64,000 nt of DNA from Candidatus Zixiibacteriota bacterium (GTDB lineage Bacteria > Zixibacteria > MSB-5A5 > GN15 > JACZUZ01): positions 62,001 to 126,000 of the forward strand of contig JAJRPJ010000006.1 of the NCBI GenBank assembly GCA_024280835.1, read 5' to 3'. Both the position numbers and the translations under genes were made by a program. Shown here piece by piece: positions 44,272-53,232 of the stretch; within the stretch, counting starts at the first letter, position 1, and each line of letters begins with the position of its first letter. The notes under the pieces were generated by a model. That model did not search any database. It was not told the DNA's origin and worked only from the letters and a program-made list of their open reading frames with translations.

Positions 44272-45738
44272 ATGGTACTTGACATTAGAAATAAGAGCGC
44301 GTTAGAATTACGGGTCTCAGGCGCTCATTTGCGGCGCGTGGTTATTGGTTTGGCAGTGGTAACTTTGTCAGTCACAACATCGTTTACTACGAAAGCGCAG
44401 GCTCAGGTCGATGGAACATTAACTTTGAATATCGAACAGGCCGTAGCGCGCGCTTTGAGCGACAATCTTACATTGCGTATTTCGGAAGAAGCGCTTAAAG
44501 AAACAAAGGCAACATCTTGGCAGGCGACCACTACTATGCTTCCACGTTTGGACATTTCTGGCTCGGTTGCTCGTTTTGATCCGAGTCTTTTTGGCACAGA
44601 GTCTTTTGTGACGATTGACGAACGGAGGAGCGCGCAATTACGCGCCTCTTACACTGTGCTCTCTGGTGGAGAACAGTATGGGAGAACCAAGGCGGCCCGA
44701 GCTTTAGCAAAAGCGGCTTTGCACAACTATGCCGCTACTCGTTTGGCGACAATACAGTTGGTGCGGACAGCGTTTTATGATGTCTTGCTGGCTGATCAGC
44801 TTGTTGATGTTGCTCAAGAGGCAGTGGATATCAATAAAGAGGAGGTGCGTCGCGCCAAAGTGCAGTTTGAAATCGGTGAGGCCGCCAAGATTAATGTTTT
44901 GCGCGCCGAAGTGCAATTGGCTAATTCTATTCCTGATTTATTGCAGGCCAAACATAGCCGCCGTTTAACCAAGGCGCGTTTGGCGAACCTTATAACTTAT
45001 GATTTGGATCCGACAGACATTGAAGCTAGCTCATTGGTTATCGAAGGGTCATTGGTGACTGACAGACGATTGGTTCTGCCGCCACTTGGACGAATGATAA
45101 CTACAGGGAAATCCAATCGTCCGGAATTGCGTAGAGCCCACAGCCAAAGAAACGCGGCCAAGGGAGAGGCGCTGACAACTTGGTCGGGTTTGGCGCCGCG
45201 AGTTGATATTTATGGAGCTTGGGATTGGCGTGGCTTTGATGCAAGTGGACTTATCAATGATACGATAACTAATACTCTGCAAAATATTTCTTTTGTAAGT
45301 AATAATCAGGGCTGGGAAATTGGCGCTACTGCCAGTATGCCGCTCTTCGATTTCTTCGGTAATGTTAAGGGTATTCAGGCTGGAAAAGCCCGCGTAAGAC
45401 AGGCGGAAATTGCTGAGGAGGATTTACGTCGTCAGGTGGACTTTGAAATACGTACTTCGTATAGCGGCTATCTTGAAGCAGTTGAATCATTACGCTCTCA
45501 AGAGAAGAACGTTGAGCGCGCCAGAGAGTCACATCGTCTCTCTCGCGAATCGCAGTCAGCTGGCGAGGCGACACAGCTGGATGTTCAACAAGCGCGATTG
45601 GATTTGACGCGAGCGCGGTTACTGTATGCTACAGCAAGCCGTAATTTGCTTATCGCTGAGTCAGCGCTTTTGGCGTCAATTGGTTTGAGCGATTTGCAAG
45701 AAGCTGAACGATTTGGAATTAAGACTGAAAATCAGTAA
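44272..45738 (+). CDS. TolC-family outer-membrane efflux channel
   Basis: An outer-membrane factor that completes the tripartite RND system. ATG 44272 gives 488 residues with a signal peptide (VVIGLAVVTLSVTTSFTTKAQA) and an AGGA site eight bases upstream; an in-frame TTG/ATG at 44209-44212 would add a polar leader that would spoil the signal. The two-fold helical repeats with NIEQAVARALSDNLTLRISEEALKE-like starts and VQQARLDLTRARLLYATASRNLLIAESALLASIG at the end are typical. It lies directly after the pump and ends three bases before the convergent subtilase gene. Confidence 0.93.
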   Translation: MVLDIRNKSALELRVSGAHLRRVVIGLAVVTLSVTTSFTTKAQAQVDGTLTLNIEQAVARALSDNLTLRISEEALKETKATSWQATTTMLPRLDISGSVARFDPSLFGTESFVTIDERRSAQLRASYTVLSGGEQYGRTKAARALAKAALHNYAATRLATIQLVRTAFYDVLLADQLVDVAQEAVDINKEEVRRAKVQFEIGEAAKINVLRAEVQLANSIPDLLQAKHSRRLTKARLANLITYDLDPTDIEASSLVIEGSLVTDRRLVLPPLGRMITTGKSNRPELRRAHSQRNAAKGEALTTWSGLAPRVDIYGAWDWRGFDASGLINDTITNTLQNISFVSNNQGWEIGATASMPLFDFFGNVKGIQAGKARVRQAEIAEEDLRRQVDFEIRTSYSGYLEAVESLRSQEKNVERARESHRLSRESQSAGEATQLDVQQARLDLTRARLLYATASRNLLIAESALLASIGLSDLQEAERFGIKTENQ

Positions 45739-45741
45739 GAG

Positions 45742-48700
45742 TTATTTGAGTAAAATCATCTTGCGGGTCAATGTTTGTTCACCGCGCTTGAGGCGATAGA
45801 AGTACATGCCTGAAGCGACACTAGCGCCGTCTTCATCAATGCCGTTCCACTTTGCAGTATAAACATCTCTCTCCTGCCATTGATTGACCAACTCAATCAC
45901 CTTTTGACCAAGCACATTGTAAATAGACAAGTTTACCCTGCCCGGCGCCTCTAAAGCGTACTGGATTTCTGTAGTGGGGTTGAACGGGTTTGGAAAGTTT
46001 TGTTCCAAGCGGAATTCGGTAGGTAGCGTTGAGCCTGGAACTTCGCCAGCGGTGAGGACACTATCGAGGCGACTGCGCACAGTTGTGACAGCGGTTTGTA
46101 ATTCTGTGAGACTGTAGCCTGCGACAATAGCGAAACTCACATGCGTCGAATCTCCAGATCCAATAGAATAAGGGCCTGTAGTGACGAAGTGTGCCAAGTC
46201 GCCTTGTTCGAAGACAGTGGCTTTGGCGAAGCCGGATGTCATGGCGTTGTATTTGAGTGACTCAGTAAATGGGTTACGCAAATTGCCGAAGACAGACATG
46301 TCTTGAACATAGTGGCCTGTGAGTCCTTTGGCGCTGAGAACCGCGATGCCGCGATACATTTCTATGTCTTCTTCTGTATCAATAAAAGCCATGTACCCTA
46401 AATCATTTTGCAAATCAAAAGAACCTATGTTGAGATTGAATGATCCGATATCCCAATCGGCGAACATGCTGGCATAAATTCCGCCGAGACTCGCTCCTGA
46501 ATTATTGACGATGGTGTAATCAATCACTACAACATTATCGAGTGGTGCGTGACGCCAGCCGAAAGTGCGTTGACGGATAGTTAATCCGAGTGGGGCTTCG
46601 GCTAGTGTATCTGCGAAAGAGCTGAAGGTGACAATGTCAGCTATGGTGTCAAGGGAAGTGATATTGAATGCTCCACCGGGTGATGGAGAAAAGTCTCTAT
46701 CTGGTTGAAGACCGATATTGCGGATGCCATCAGAAACATGGCTCGCATCGAGACCGAGCATAAAAGCCATTTCAAACAAACTCGAACGAGTATCATCATC
46801 AGTGTCATCATCAAAACGTAAGCCAGCGAATCCAAGCGGTGTATATGAATCATCAGCAAAACCGTATTCGCCAAAATTGGAAACAGTAAAACTCATTCTA
46901 TCTGATCTGTGAGTATAGAACTCTCTGTCGATTCGATCTCCAATGAGGATATAGATTCGTTCCAACTGCCGCACTCCATCGTCGGCGACTATTAGAAAAT
47001 CAAGAGGGATAACACTACCAGTTGAAAGTGTGTCGTCGATTTGAATAATAATATTTTCGATACTTGTCGCTGAGGAGTCGGGTCCGATTGAGCCGAATGT
47101 TACTGAGCCTGAAATGATCGTCACACTGGAGGGAGTTGAAATGATTGTGCCGCGAACGGTAGTAGCCATCAAAGTATTCTCGCCGACATTTTGGATTCTT
47201 ACTTTGGCTCGAAGAAGTCCTGTATTGTCGGGGAGGTTGGGTGTCAGAGCTGTGACACGCAAGACGGGGTTTGTTGATTCTGGTAGAGCTTTGAGAGCTG
47301 CCAAGGCGTTGATATATCCCCAGCCATGCTCGTTGTCGGGGCCTTGTGGGCCGAGGTCGGAACTGGTTGTTAGTAGGGCAGTCTTGATTTGTTCGGGTGA
47401 GGCATTTGGGTTTTTCTCTCTCAAGAGCGCAACGATTCCCGCGACATGCGGTGCGGCCATGGAAGAACCAGAGAGAAATCCATACGAACCACCCAGAACC
47501 GAGCTTCGAATACTGACACCTGGCGCCACAACATTTGGTTTAACACTCACTCCGTCACAATCAGATGGTCCGCGGGATGAAGAGCCCGAGATTGTCGGTT
47601 GACCTGATGTGCGGTGATCTACAAAGCCGACTGCAAAACAATCGATTGAGTCCAATGCGCGATTAGCTGGGTTGCGAATTGTCTGCTCGCCTTGTCGGCC
47701 CTCATTGCCAGTGGCAAAAATATTGACGATTCCTAGAGCCTCAGTATTGTCTATCAGTCGATGGAATAAAGCATCACAGCCGAGAATTGAGTTTTGCGCT
47801 CCCCAGCTATGGTTGATGACATCGGGTACATCTGAGATTGTATTTGGGTCTTTATCAGGATCGGCCGCCCATTCGAAGGCGTCAACAATAGATGCGCCTG
47901 GAACATCAATCACTGCCGCGGATATCCAGCGGGCTCCTGGGGCCACTCCGATTGTATCACCGGTGAGTGTGTCACGTCCAAGCATGATACCCATCGTGTG
48001 ACTACCATGTTGAGGTAGCGAGACACTATTAAATGCGTGTGGGAATGAAGTCATTCCAACAGGGTCAAACCAAGCCGCAGAAGAATCACCGTCGAGTCCT
48101 TTCCAGCTCTTTCGCAGGGCGGGATGGAAGCCGTCAACGCCAGTGTCGAATGAGCAAACAATCCTTCCTTTACCTGTAAAGCCTCGTGACCATACTGCGC
48201 GGGCTCTGACTGATTCGATGTTTGAACTAACAGAGCTGGTTCCAGTTGTGTTGGAATCTCCACTTGTTGATCTATAAGATTTTGTCTTTGTCTCAGGAGT
48301 TGTCGAAATAAGAGCTGGTTTTGGTGGCAGTATTACTTTTGAGACTGATTGAATTGAAGTCAGAGATTGAAGCCCTGCAATTGGAAGTCGCACTGTGTAG
48401 GAGTTGATTATCCAATGACTGCGATACGAAATGATTTCATTGAGTGCAACTAGCGAATCAAGTTTTGGTTGTAGAGTAAGCTTCGTTTCTGCGGCTCTGG
48501 CTTCTAAGTGTGCTCTGACAAAATCGTATCGGTGTTGGCGGGTCATGCCAATTAATGAATTACGAAACTCAATGGAATTAATATCACTGGCGCCTGCTGT
48601 TGCTTGCGCTGTGACAATCACTGTTACCACTTCAGTGGATTTTGCGTCCAGAAGTTTCCGGCGAAGAGTTAAATCCAGCTTTGTATTATTGACAATTGAG

Positions 48701-48810
48701 ATATCATCTTTGATTGCATATGCTGGCGAGCGTACTATAGCGCATAATAGTATTGCTCCACATAGTGTGGTAATGGCGCTTCTTTTTGGGTAGGTAAATA
48801 GAGGTTTCAT
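45742..48810 (-). CDS. Secreted subtilisin-like serine protease with C-terminal sorting domain
   Basis: A 1022-residue S8 protease. Signal peptide about 1-32; propeptide to about 200; catalytic Asp in SFDTGVDG (D222), His in PQHGSHTMG (H268), oxyanion Asn in FATGNEG (N369) and Ser in LSGSSMAAPHVAG (S450). This set resembles bacillopeptidase F-like subtilases. A middle region with Ig-like strands follows, and the last 80 residues form the FlgD-like domain: FRLEQNFPNPFNPTTEIQY, LSIYNVLGQKVIELV, GMYFYRLKRGEQ and KMILLK. That domain marks exported proteins in FCB-group phyla and is often linked with type IX or related export, though no T9SS gene is visible here. Convergent with the TolC-like gene, three bases apart, with no terminator between. 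Confidence 0.95.
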   Translation of the reverse strand: MKPLFTYPKRSAITTLCGAILLCAIVRSPAYAIKDDISIVNNTKLDLTLRRKLLDAKSTEVVTVIVTAQATAGASDINSIEFRNSLIGMTRQHRYDFVRAHLEARAAETKLTLQPKLDSLVALNEIISYRSHWIINSYTVRLPIAGLQSLTSIQSVSKVILPPKPALISTTPETKTKSYRSTSGDSNTTGTSSVSSNIESVRARAVWSRGFTGKGRIVCSFDTGVDGFHPALRKSWKGLDGDSSAAWFDPVGMTSFPHAFNSVSLPQHGSHTMGIMLGRDTLTGDTIGVAPGARWISAAVIDVPGASIVDAFEWAADPDKDPNTISDVPDVINHSWGAQNSILGCDALFHRLIDNTEALGIVNIFATGNEGRQGEQTIRNPANRALDSIDCFAVGFVDHRTSGQPTISGSSSRGPSDCDGVSVKPNVVAPGVSIRSSVLGGSYGFLSGSSMAAPHVAGIVALLREKNPNASPEQIKTALLTTSSDLGPQGPDNEHGWGYINALAALKALPESTNPVLRVTALTPNLPDNTGLLRAKVRIQNVGENTLMATTVRGTIISTPSSVTIISGSVTFGSIGPDSSATSIENIIIQIDDTLSTGSVIPLDFLIVADDGVRQLERIYILIGDRIDREFYTHRSDRMSFTVSNFGEYGFADDSYTPLGFAGLRFDDDTDDDTRSSLFEMAFMLGLDASHVSDGIRNIGLQPDRDFSPSPGGAFNITSLDTIADIVTFSSFADTLAEAPLGLTIRQRTFGWRHAPLDNVVVIDYTIVNNSGASLGGIYASMFADWDIGSFNLNIGSFDLQNDLGYMAFIDTEEDIEMYRGIAVLSAKGLTGHYVQDMSVFGNLRNPFTESLKYNAMTSGFAKATVFEQGDLAHFVTTGPYSIGSGDSTHVSFAIVAGYSLTELQTAVTTVRSRLDSVLTAGEVPGSTLPTEFRLEQNFPNPFNPTTEIQYALEAPGRVNLSIYNVLGQKVIELVNQWQERDVYTAKWNGIDEDGASVASGMYFYRLKRGEQTLTRKMILLK

Positions 48811-49004
48811 TGTCTGACTCCGGCGTCAGTGATGTCATCTATGGTAGCGAGCCAGATTCAATAGTCTTCTTAGGCAAATATCCGCATGAGTAGCGGGTTT
48901 CTCAGTATAACAAAAAATGGACAAAACACTACGATTTATTCAATTTTGAGTGTAGGCATAAAGCGTTATGGGAGTTCGTAAATAGAGCGATTTGGGGGCA
49001 AAAG

Positions 49005-49030
49005 AAAACCGTCGCGATTGCGACGGTTTT
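49005..49030 (-). terminator. Rho-independent terminator after the epimerase gene
   Basis: AAAACCGTCGC (49005-49015) pairs perfectly with GCGACGGTTTT (49020-49030) around GATT. On the minus strand the hairpin is followed by TTTTCTTTTG, fitting the end of the epimerase gene at 49066. Confidence 0.9.
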
Positions 49031-49065
49031 GTAAAGTTACTCTTGAATAGAGCTATAGAGTCCGA

Positions 49066-50034
49066 CTATTTGACAGGAATACCGCCGACTGGTGTGCGAT
49101 TCAATTGCTGGGCAGTGAACCAACTAACCGTAGCCTTTAATCCCTCTTCGAAGCTAACCTCTGGCGCAAAACCGAACTCCTTTACAAGCAAGTCTCCTGA
49201 GCCATAGGAATGGCGAATGTCACCCTGACGAGCTTCTTCGTAGGTTGCTTCTTGTTTGGAGTTCATAATTGCACGTAATTTGTCGAGGAGGCAATTCAAA
49301 GTGTATTGGCCTCCGCAGGCGACATTGTAGGCTTTGCCAACAATGTCTGGTTTTGTAGCAGCGGCAATGTTGGCGGCGACGGCGTGAGAGACATGGGTGA
49401 AGTCTCGTGACTGTTCTCCGTCACCATAGATAATTGGGTTACGGCCCTCAGCTAGAGCAGTGATGAATCTCGGAATGACGGCGGAATAATCAGATTTTGG
49501 ATCTTGACGTGGTCCAAAAATATTGAAATAACGTAAAGCGACAGTTGGCAGGCGATACAATTCCCAAAAGACTTTCAGGTAGTATTCACCAGTGAGTTTG
49601 GTGATTGCATAAGGACTGAGTGGATTTGGAGTCATAGACTCTTCCTTTGGCAAGATTGCCGAATCACCGTAGATCGATGAAGATGAGGCCAGAACTACTT
49701 TTTTGATATTGGCTTTGCGGGCACATTCAAGGACATTCAAAGTACCGTTGATGTTGACGTCATTACTAGTCAGCGGGTTATTGACCGAGCGGGGAACCGA
49801 TGGCAGAGCGGCTTGATGAAGGATATAGTCACAACCTGCGACTGCTTCATGCACAGTCCAGTAATCACGAACATCGCCATCGATTATTTCTATGTCCGAT
49901 TGGACACTTTCGAGGTTTGATAGATAACCCGAGGAAAAATTATCAAGAACGCGGACTTGTTCTCCTCTTTGGAGTAGCTCCGTAACTATATTACTGCCGA
50001 TAAAACCGGCTCCGCCTGTGACTAAATAACGCAT
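49066..50034 (-). CDS. NAD-dependent sugar epimerase, UDP-glucose/UDP-GlcNAc 4-epimerase type
   Basis: A 322-residue extended SDR. TGGAGFIGSNIV binds NAD; SSSSIYGDS and SPYAITKLTGEYY provide Ser and Tyr-x3-Lys; YFNIFGPRQDPKSDYSAVIPRF and YGDGEQSRDFTHV are typical of WbpP/GalE-like epimerases that interconvert UDP-GlcNAc and UDP-GalNAc or UDP-Glc and UDP-Gal. The substrate range cannot be set from sequence alone. It points to polysaccharide or lipopolysaccharide synthesis together with the genes upstream at 50594-53123, but is separated from them by 559 bases. Confidence 0.93.
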   Translation of the reverse strand: MRYLVTGGAGFIGSNIVTELLQRGEQVRVLDNFSSGYLSNLESVQSDIEIIDGDVRDYWTVHEAVAGCDYILHQAALPSVPRSVNNPLTSNDVNINGTLNVLECARKANIKKVVLASSSSIYGDSAILPKEESMTPNPLSPYAITKLTGEYYLKVFWELYRLPTVALRYFNIFGPRQDPKSDYSAVIPRFITALAEGRNPIIYGDGEQSRDFTHVSHAVAANIAAATKPDIVGKAYNVACGGQYTLNCLLDKLRAIMNSKQEATYEEARQGDIRHSYGSGDLLVKEFGFAPEVSFEEGLKATVSWFTAQQLNRTPVGGIPVK

Positions 50035-50593
50035 AATTCTCCGCTTCTATACCAAGATGTTCTGTTATTAGCTCCGTTGTAAATCATAAATAGTCGCGCG
50101 CAAATCTACTGATGGAGTTACAACTGTAACACCATAACATGCGTGAACTTATCCTATGCTCTATATCGGCAAGGAATTGAATCCAATTAAGAGTTATTGA
50201 GAGCTTCATCAAATTCCTGAAGATTCTCTAACTTCAGCGAAGAACAACGGAGAGTATTCTTCTAGGTGAAACTACTTACTGCATATGTGAGGTAGCGCCT
50301 CAAATTGTTTCGTATCGGCGCTATTTTGTCTTTTTTAGTGTCTCATCTTTCAGAGAAAAACGACTGTTCGAGAAAATCCCCAAACTATCATACTATGACG
50401 AATTTGTGAAGATTCTCCTAAGCGCTCAGCAATGTAGAAACCGAGCCGAAAATGTCAATTGATTTCTTGAATTATATCAAAATGAGATCAAATGACAGTT
50501 TTGGTGTAACCCGTTAGTTGTTGTATGGCAATGTATTGACTGATTGTCAGAGCTCTGGTGGCGGCGCTTGGAGACTGAGCTGAGAAATTGGTG
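50035..50593. other. Intergenic region, no gene seen
   Basis: 559 bases. I see no reading frame with a ribosome-binding site. TAGCGCC (50293-50299) and GGCGCTA (50317-50323) form a 7-bp inverted repeat with a 17-base spacer; GTTAC-AACT-GTAAC occurs near 50117. It should contain the promoter of the epimerase gene. Confidence 0.5.
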
Positions 50594-51613
50594 TCAAATC
50601 CTATATTCGGCAGGATTATCAATTGCCTGATCTTGCCAATATTCGATTGTTTTTCTTAGTCCATCGGTGATTGAGATATCGGCTTCAAAACCGCAGAGTT
50701 TTTTCGCCTTTTCGCCGTCTCCGAGAAGACGTGTGACTTCGGATTTTTTGGGACGGACGCGCTTTTTGTCGGTGACGACAGTGATTTTGGAGTTTAGTAT
50801 TGTGCCGACTTTGATAACTACATCGCCAATTGAGGTTTCATTTCCAGAACATAGATTAACAGTCTCGCCTTTTGTCTTGGCGCTCGCTGCGCAAAGCGCC
50901 ATTCCGCGAACAGTGTCTGAGACAAACAAGAAGTCCCGTCTGGTGGTTGTTTGTCCGAGTTGGATAGAGGGAGATTTTAGAGATTGGGTGATAATTGTTG
51001 GAATCACCGCTCGCGGTGATTGACGGGGACCGAAGGTGTTGAAGGGCCGGACAATTGTCACTGGCAGATTGAAGCTCTTGGCATAGGCCTCGGCCATTTT
51101 ATCAGAAGCGACTTTTGAGGCCGCATAAGGCGATTGCGGTGTCAACGGATGGCCTTCATCTATTGGCGCATACTGCGCGCTACCATAGACTTCGGAGGTT
51201 GAAGTGGCGATAAAACGCTTTAGCGAGCCAATTTCACGGGCGGCTTGCAATAGATTGGTGGTTCCTATGGCATTGACTTGCAAGAAGTCTCTTGGCGAAA
51301 GGTATGAATATGGAATTGCAATTTGCGCGGCCAGATGAAAAATATATTCGGCTCCCTCGACCGCGCGTTGGCAGCTTTCAGGGTCTCGAATATCGCCAAA
51401 GATGGCGCGAAACTCTGGCGCTGGTTTATCTGAGTTTGTAGCGGTCTCCAGCGCTCCTTGTGAATTATGCGAGGTATAGCGAAATAGAGCTGTTACTTCA
51501 CAGCCGAGTTCGCAGAGGAACTCAACAAGGTGCGAGCCGATAAAGCCGCCCGCTCCAGTTACTAAGACACGGGCTTCTCGTAGTTTTTTTAATGTTGGGT
51601 TATTCACACTCAC
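50594..51613 (-). CDS. LegB-like NAD-dependent sugar 4,6-dehydratase
   Basis: An extended SDR of about 339 residues: VTGAGGFIGSHLVEFL, FGDIRDPESCQRAVEGAEYIFHLAAQIAIPYSYLSPRDF (read in parts), STSEVYGSAQYAPIDEGHPL, SPYAASKVASDKMA (Tyr-x3-Lys) and RPFNTFGPRQSPRAVIPTIITQ. These match the LegB/GDP-mannose-dehydratase-like group that starts synthesis of legionaminic-type or other deoxy sugars. I use GTG 51613; the longest frame (to 51712) would overlap the upstream gene by 95 bases and begins with a stretch unlike the family. It directly follows the glycosyltransferase gene. Confidence 0.88.
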   Translation of the reverse strand: MSVNNPTLKKLREARVLVTGAGGFIGSHLVEFLCELGCEVTALFRYTSHNSQGALETATNSDKPAPEFRAIFGDIRDPESCQRAVEGAEYIFHLAAQIAIPYSYLSPRDFLQVNAIGTTNLLQAAREIGSLKRFIATSTSEVYGSAQYAPIDEGHPLTPQSPYAASKVASDKMAEAYAKSFNLPVTIVRPFNTFGPRQSPRAVIPTIITQSLKSPSIQLGQTTTRRDFLFVSDTVRGMALCAASAKTKGETVNLCSGNETSIGDVVIKVGTILNSKITVVTDKKRVRPKKSEVTRLLGDGEKAKKLCGFEADISITDGLRKTIEYWQDQAIDNPAEYRI

Positions 51614-51617
51614 GGCT

Positions 51618-53123
51618 CTAGTTTTTTTCTTTTGGTATTTCTCTTCGTTCTTCTGTCTCGGCGTTTGGTAATGCGCGATAGATAAGATAATCCTGTGAGC
51701 CGTCGGAAGCAAAGCCGCTTTGGAGTTTATATTTCCGGTCTAATATGCCTGAATTGATGATTTGCTGAGCTGTTGGAGAGAGTTTGTTGAAAGTCAGCCA
51801 ATGGTCGGGATATTTCTTGAGGCAATCTTCCAGAAATTCGGCATACTCCCCGAAACGATTTCTCTGGATTGCCTCTGGAGAAACCAAACCATCACGGTCA
51901 ATCAATTGCCCACGGTAGTAATAACCAGGATAGCCGATATCTTCGGCCACAACGACTGTATTGTTTGATAATTGAGTGGCTCGACTAAGGAACTCTCCTG
52001 CGCGTCGTCGCTCTGTTTTGTAGACTTCGGCCTGTCTCTTGTTGTGAGCCAAGGTAACCGAAAAACTATTTCCAACTACTGGCAAAGCGGTGATTAGAAT
52101 TACTGCGCTGATGAGTTGTAGTGCGAGTTTGTTTTTCAGGAAATTACCCGCTAGCGAATAAGCGCCCGCGATTCCAATTCCTGAAAAGAGAACCAACAAC
52201 AAAGTTAGTGGGGCTTTGTACCAGAAGAAAATATGTGTACCACTTAATGCCAAGCCGCACAGGAGAATGGCGCCGAACAATGCTTCCAGCCAGCCCCAAT
52301 AGATACGCATCATTGAATAGGCCAAACCCCACAGCGCTCCGATTAGTGTTAGCCAACCGAGTAGTGTTGAGAGATTCAACAATTCAGAGATACGACTTAG
52401 TGTTCCGCCTTGTTCCAGTGCGTTATAGAGCGTCAGTTTGGCTGTTGTAGAGTTCGGAATTGGTGAACCAAAATATGAAGTGGCAAAAACTATCCAAGGC
52501 AAGACAAAGACGAGGACTATCACTATATCTGGCAGGTAGTCTTTTTTGAAGCCGCTCGAGTTGATAGTGTATTTGAAGAGAAAAAAGAGAGCGATAATGA
52601 GTAATCCTTCAGGGCGCAACAGGGCCAAGAGTGAGGCGCTCACTATTGCTATCCTATAGCGGGCAGTAAGAAGACAAAAGACAAAAGATAGAACTCCAAG
52701 AGTGAAGAGTGACATCTCCATGCCTGAGACATCGGTATTGATTGCATTTGGCCAGAAGGCATAGAGCAAAGGTGGAATAATGGCGGCGCTGGGGATTATT
52801 CTGCGGCTGTACAGGTACAGAAGAGCTCCTGTAGCGCCTGCGCAAGTGATTCCGAGAGCTTGTGAGATTGCGGGAACAGGTAAGTGTAACAAGGCAAACA
52901 GCGCCATCAATATCGCATAGAGTGGTGTGGTGACACCTAGGACTTTTTCATCTAGATTGTAAACGAAACCTGAACCCGCGGCGATGTTCTCGGCGTAGCG
53001 GTAGGTGATGTAGGCGTCGTCGGCGCCGCTCATGCCAGATTCATAAACCACATAGCAGCGCACGGCGACAATGAGCAAGAAGACACCTATCAAAGTTGAA
53101 AGGTGTGATTTTGCTTTGCCCAT
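51618..53123 (-). CDS. GT-C-type membrane glycosyltransferase (ArnT/GT39-like)
   Basis: A 501-residue polytopic protein with about ten membrane segments. The first periplasmic loop carries the acidic motif SGADDAYITYRYAENIAAGSGF, usual for GT-C enzymes that use polyprenyl-phosphate sugars, followed by LGVTTPLYAILMALF. The C-terminal quarter (about 360-501) is soluble and periplasmic. It likely transfers a sugar onto lipid A, protein or polysaccharide. It lies just upstream of the LegB-like gene (stop four bases before the chosen start), so the two share an operon. Confidence 0.85.
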   Translation of the reverse strand: MGKAKSHLSTLIGVFLLIVAVRCYVVYESGMSGADDAYITYRYAENIAAGSGFVYNLDEKVLGVTTPLYAILMALFALLHLPVPAISQALGITCAGATGALLYLYSRRIIPSAAIIPPLLYAFWPNAINTDVSGMEMSLFTLGVLSFVFCLLTARYRIAIVSASLLALLRPEGLLIIALFFLFKYTINSSGFKKDYLPDIVIVLVFVLPWIVFATSYFGSPIPNSTTAKLTLYNALEQGGTLSRISELLNLSTLLGWLTLIGALWGLAYSMMRIYWGWLEALFGAILLCGLALSGTHIFFWYKAPLTLLLVLFSGIGIAGAYSLAGNFLKNKLALQLISAVILITALPVVGNSFSVTLAHNKRQAEVYKTERRRAGEFLSRATQLSNNTVVVAEDIGYPGYYYRGQLIDRDGLVSPEAIQRNRFGEYAEFLEDCLKKYPDHWLTFNKLSPTAQQIINSGILDRKYKLQSGFASDGSQDYLIYRALPNAETEERREIPKEKN

Positions 53124-53150
53124 GTGATTACCTATGGAATAGTTGAATAA

Positions 53151-53217
53151 ATAGGTCGGGTTCCTTCGCTCTTCAAAAACTAATTTTCTGAGAGCTGAAC
53201 TTAGGAACCCGACCTAT
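53151..53217. repeat. Long perfect inverted repeat between the symporter and glycosyltransferase genes
   Basis: ATAGGTCGGGTTCCT (53151-53165) is matched perfectly by AGGAACCCGACCTAT (53203-53217). The 37-base interior continues the hairpin with GCTCT (53168-53172)/AGAGC (53191-53195) and an AAAA/TTTT tip. No U-run follows on either strand. It lies just after the AGCS symporter stop (53233, minus) and before the glycosyltransferase ATG (53123, minus). Confidence 0.7.
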
Positions 53218-53232
53218 AGTTTAATGAACAAA

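Noticed and set aside
50035-50593. Long gap searched for a missing sugar-biosynthesis gene
   Set aside because: Stops in all frames and no coding signal; only short inverted repeats were seen.
53151-53217. GGGTTCC-containing hairpin considered as a tRNA T-arm
   Set aside because: No acceptor, D or anticodon arms can be drawn; the stem is a simple long inverted repeat.
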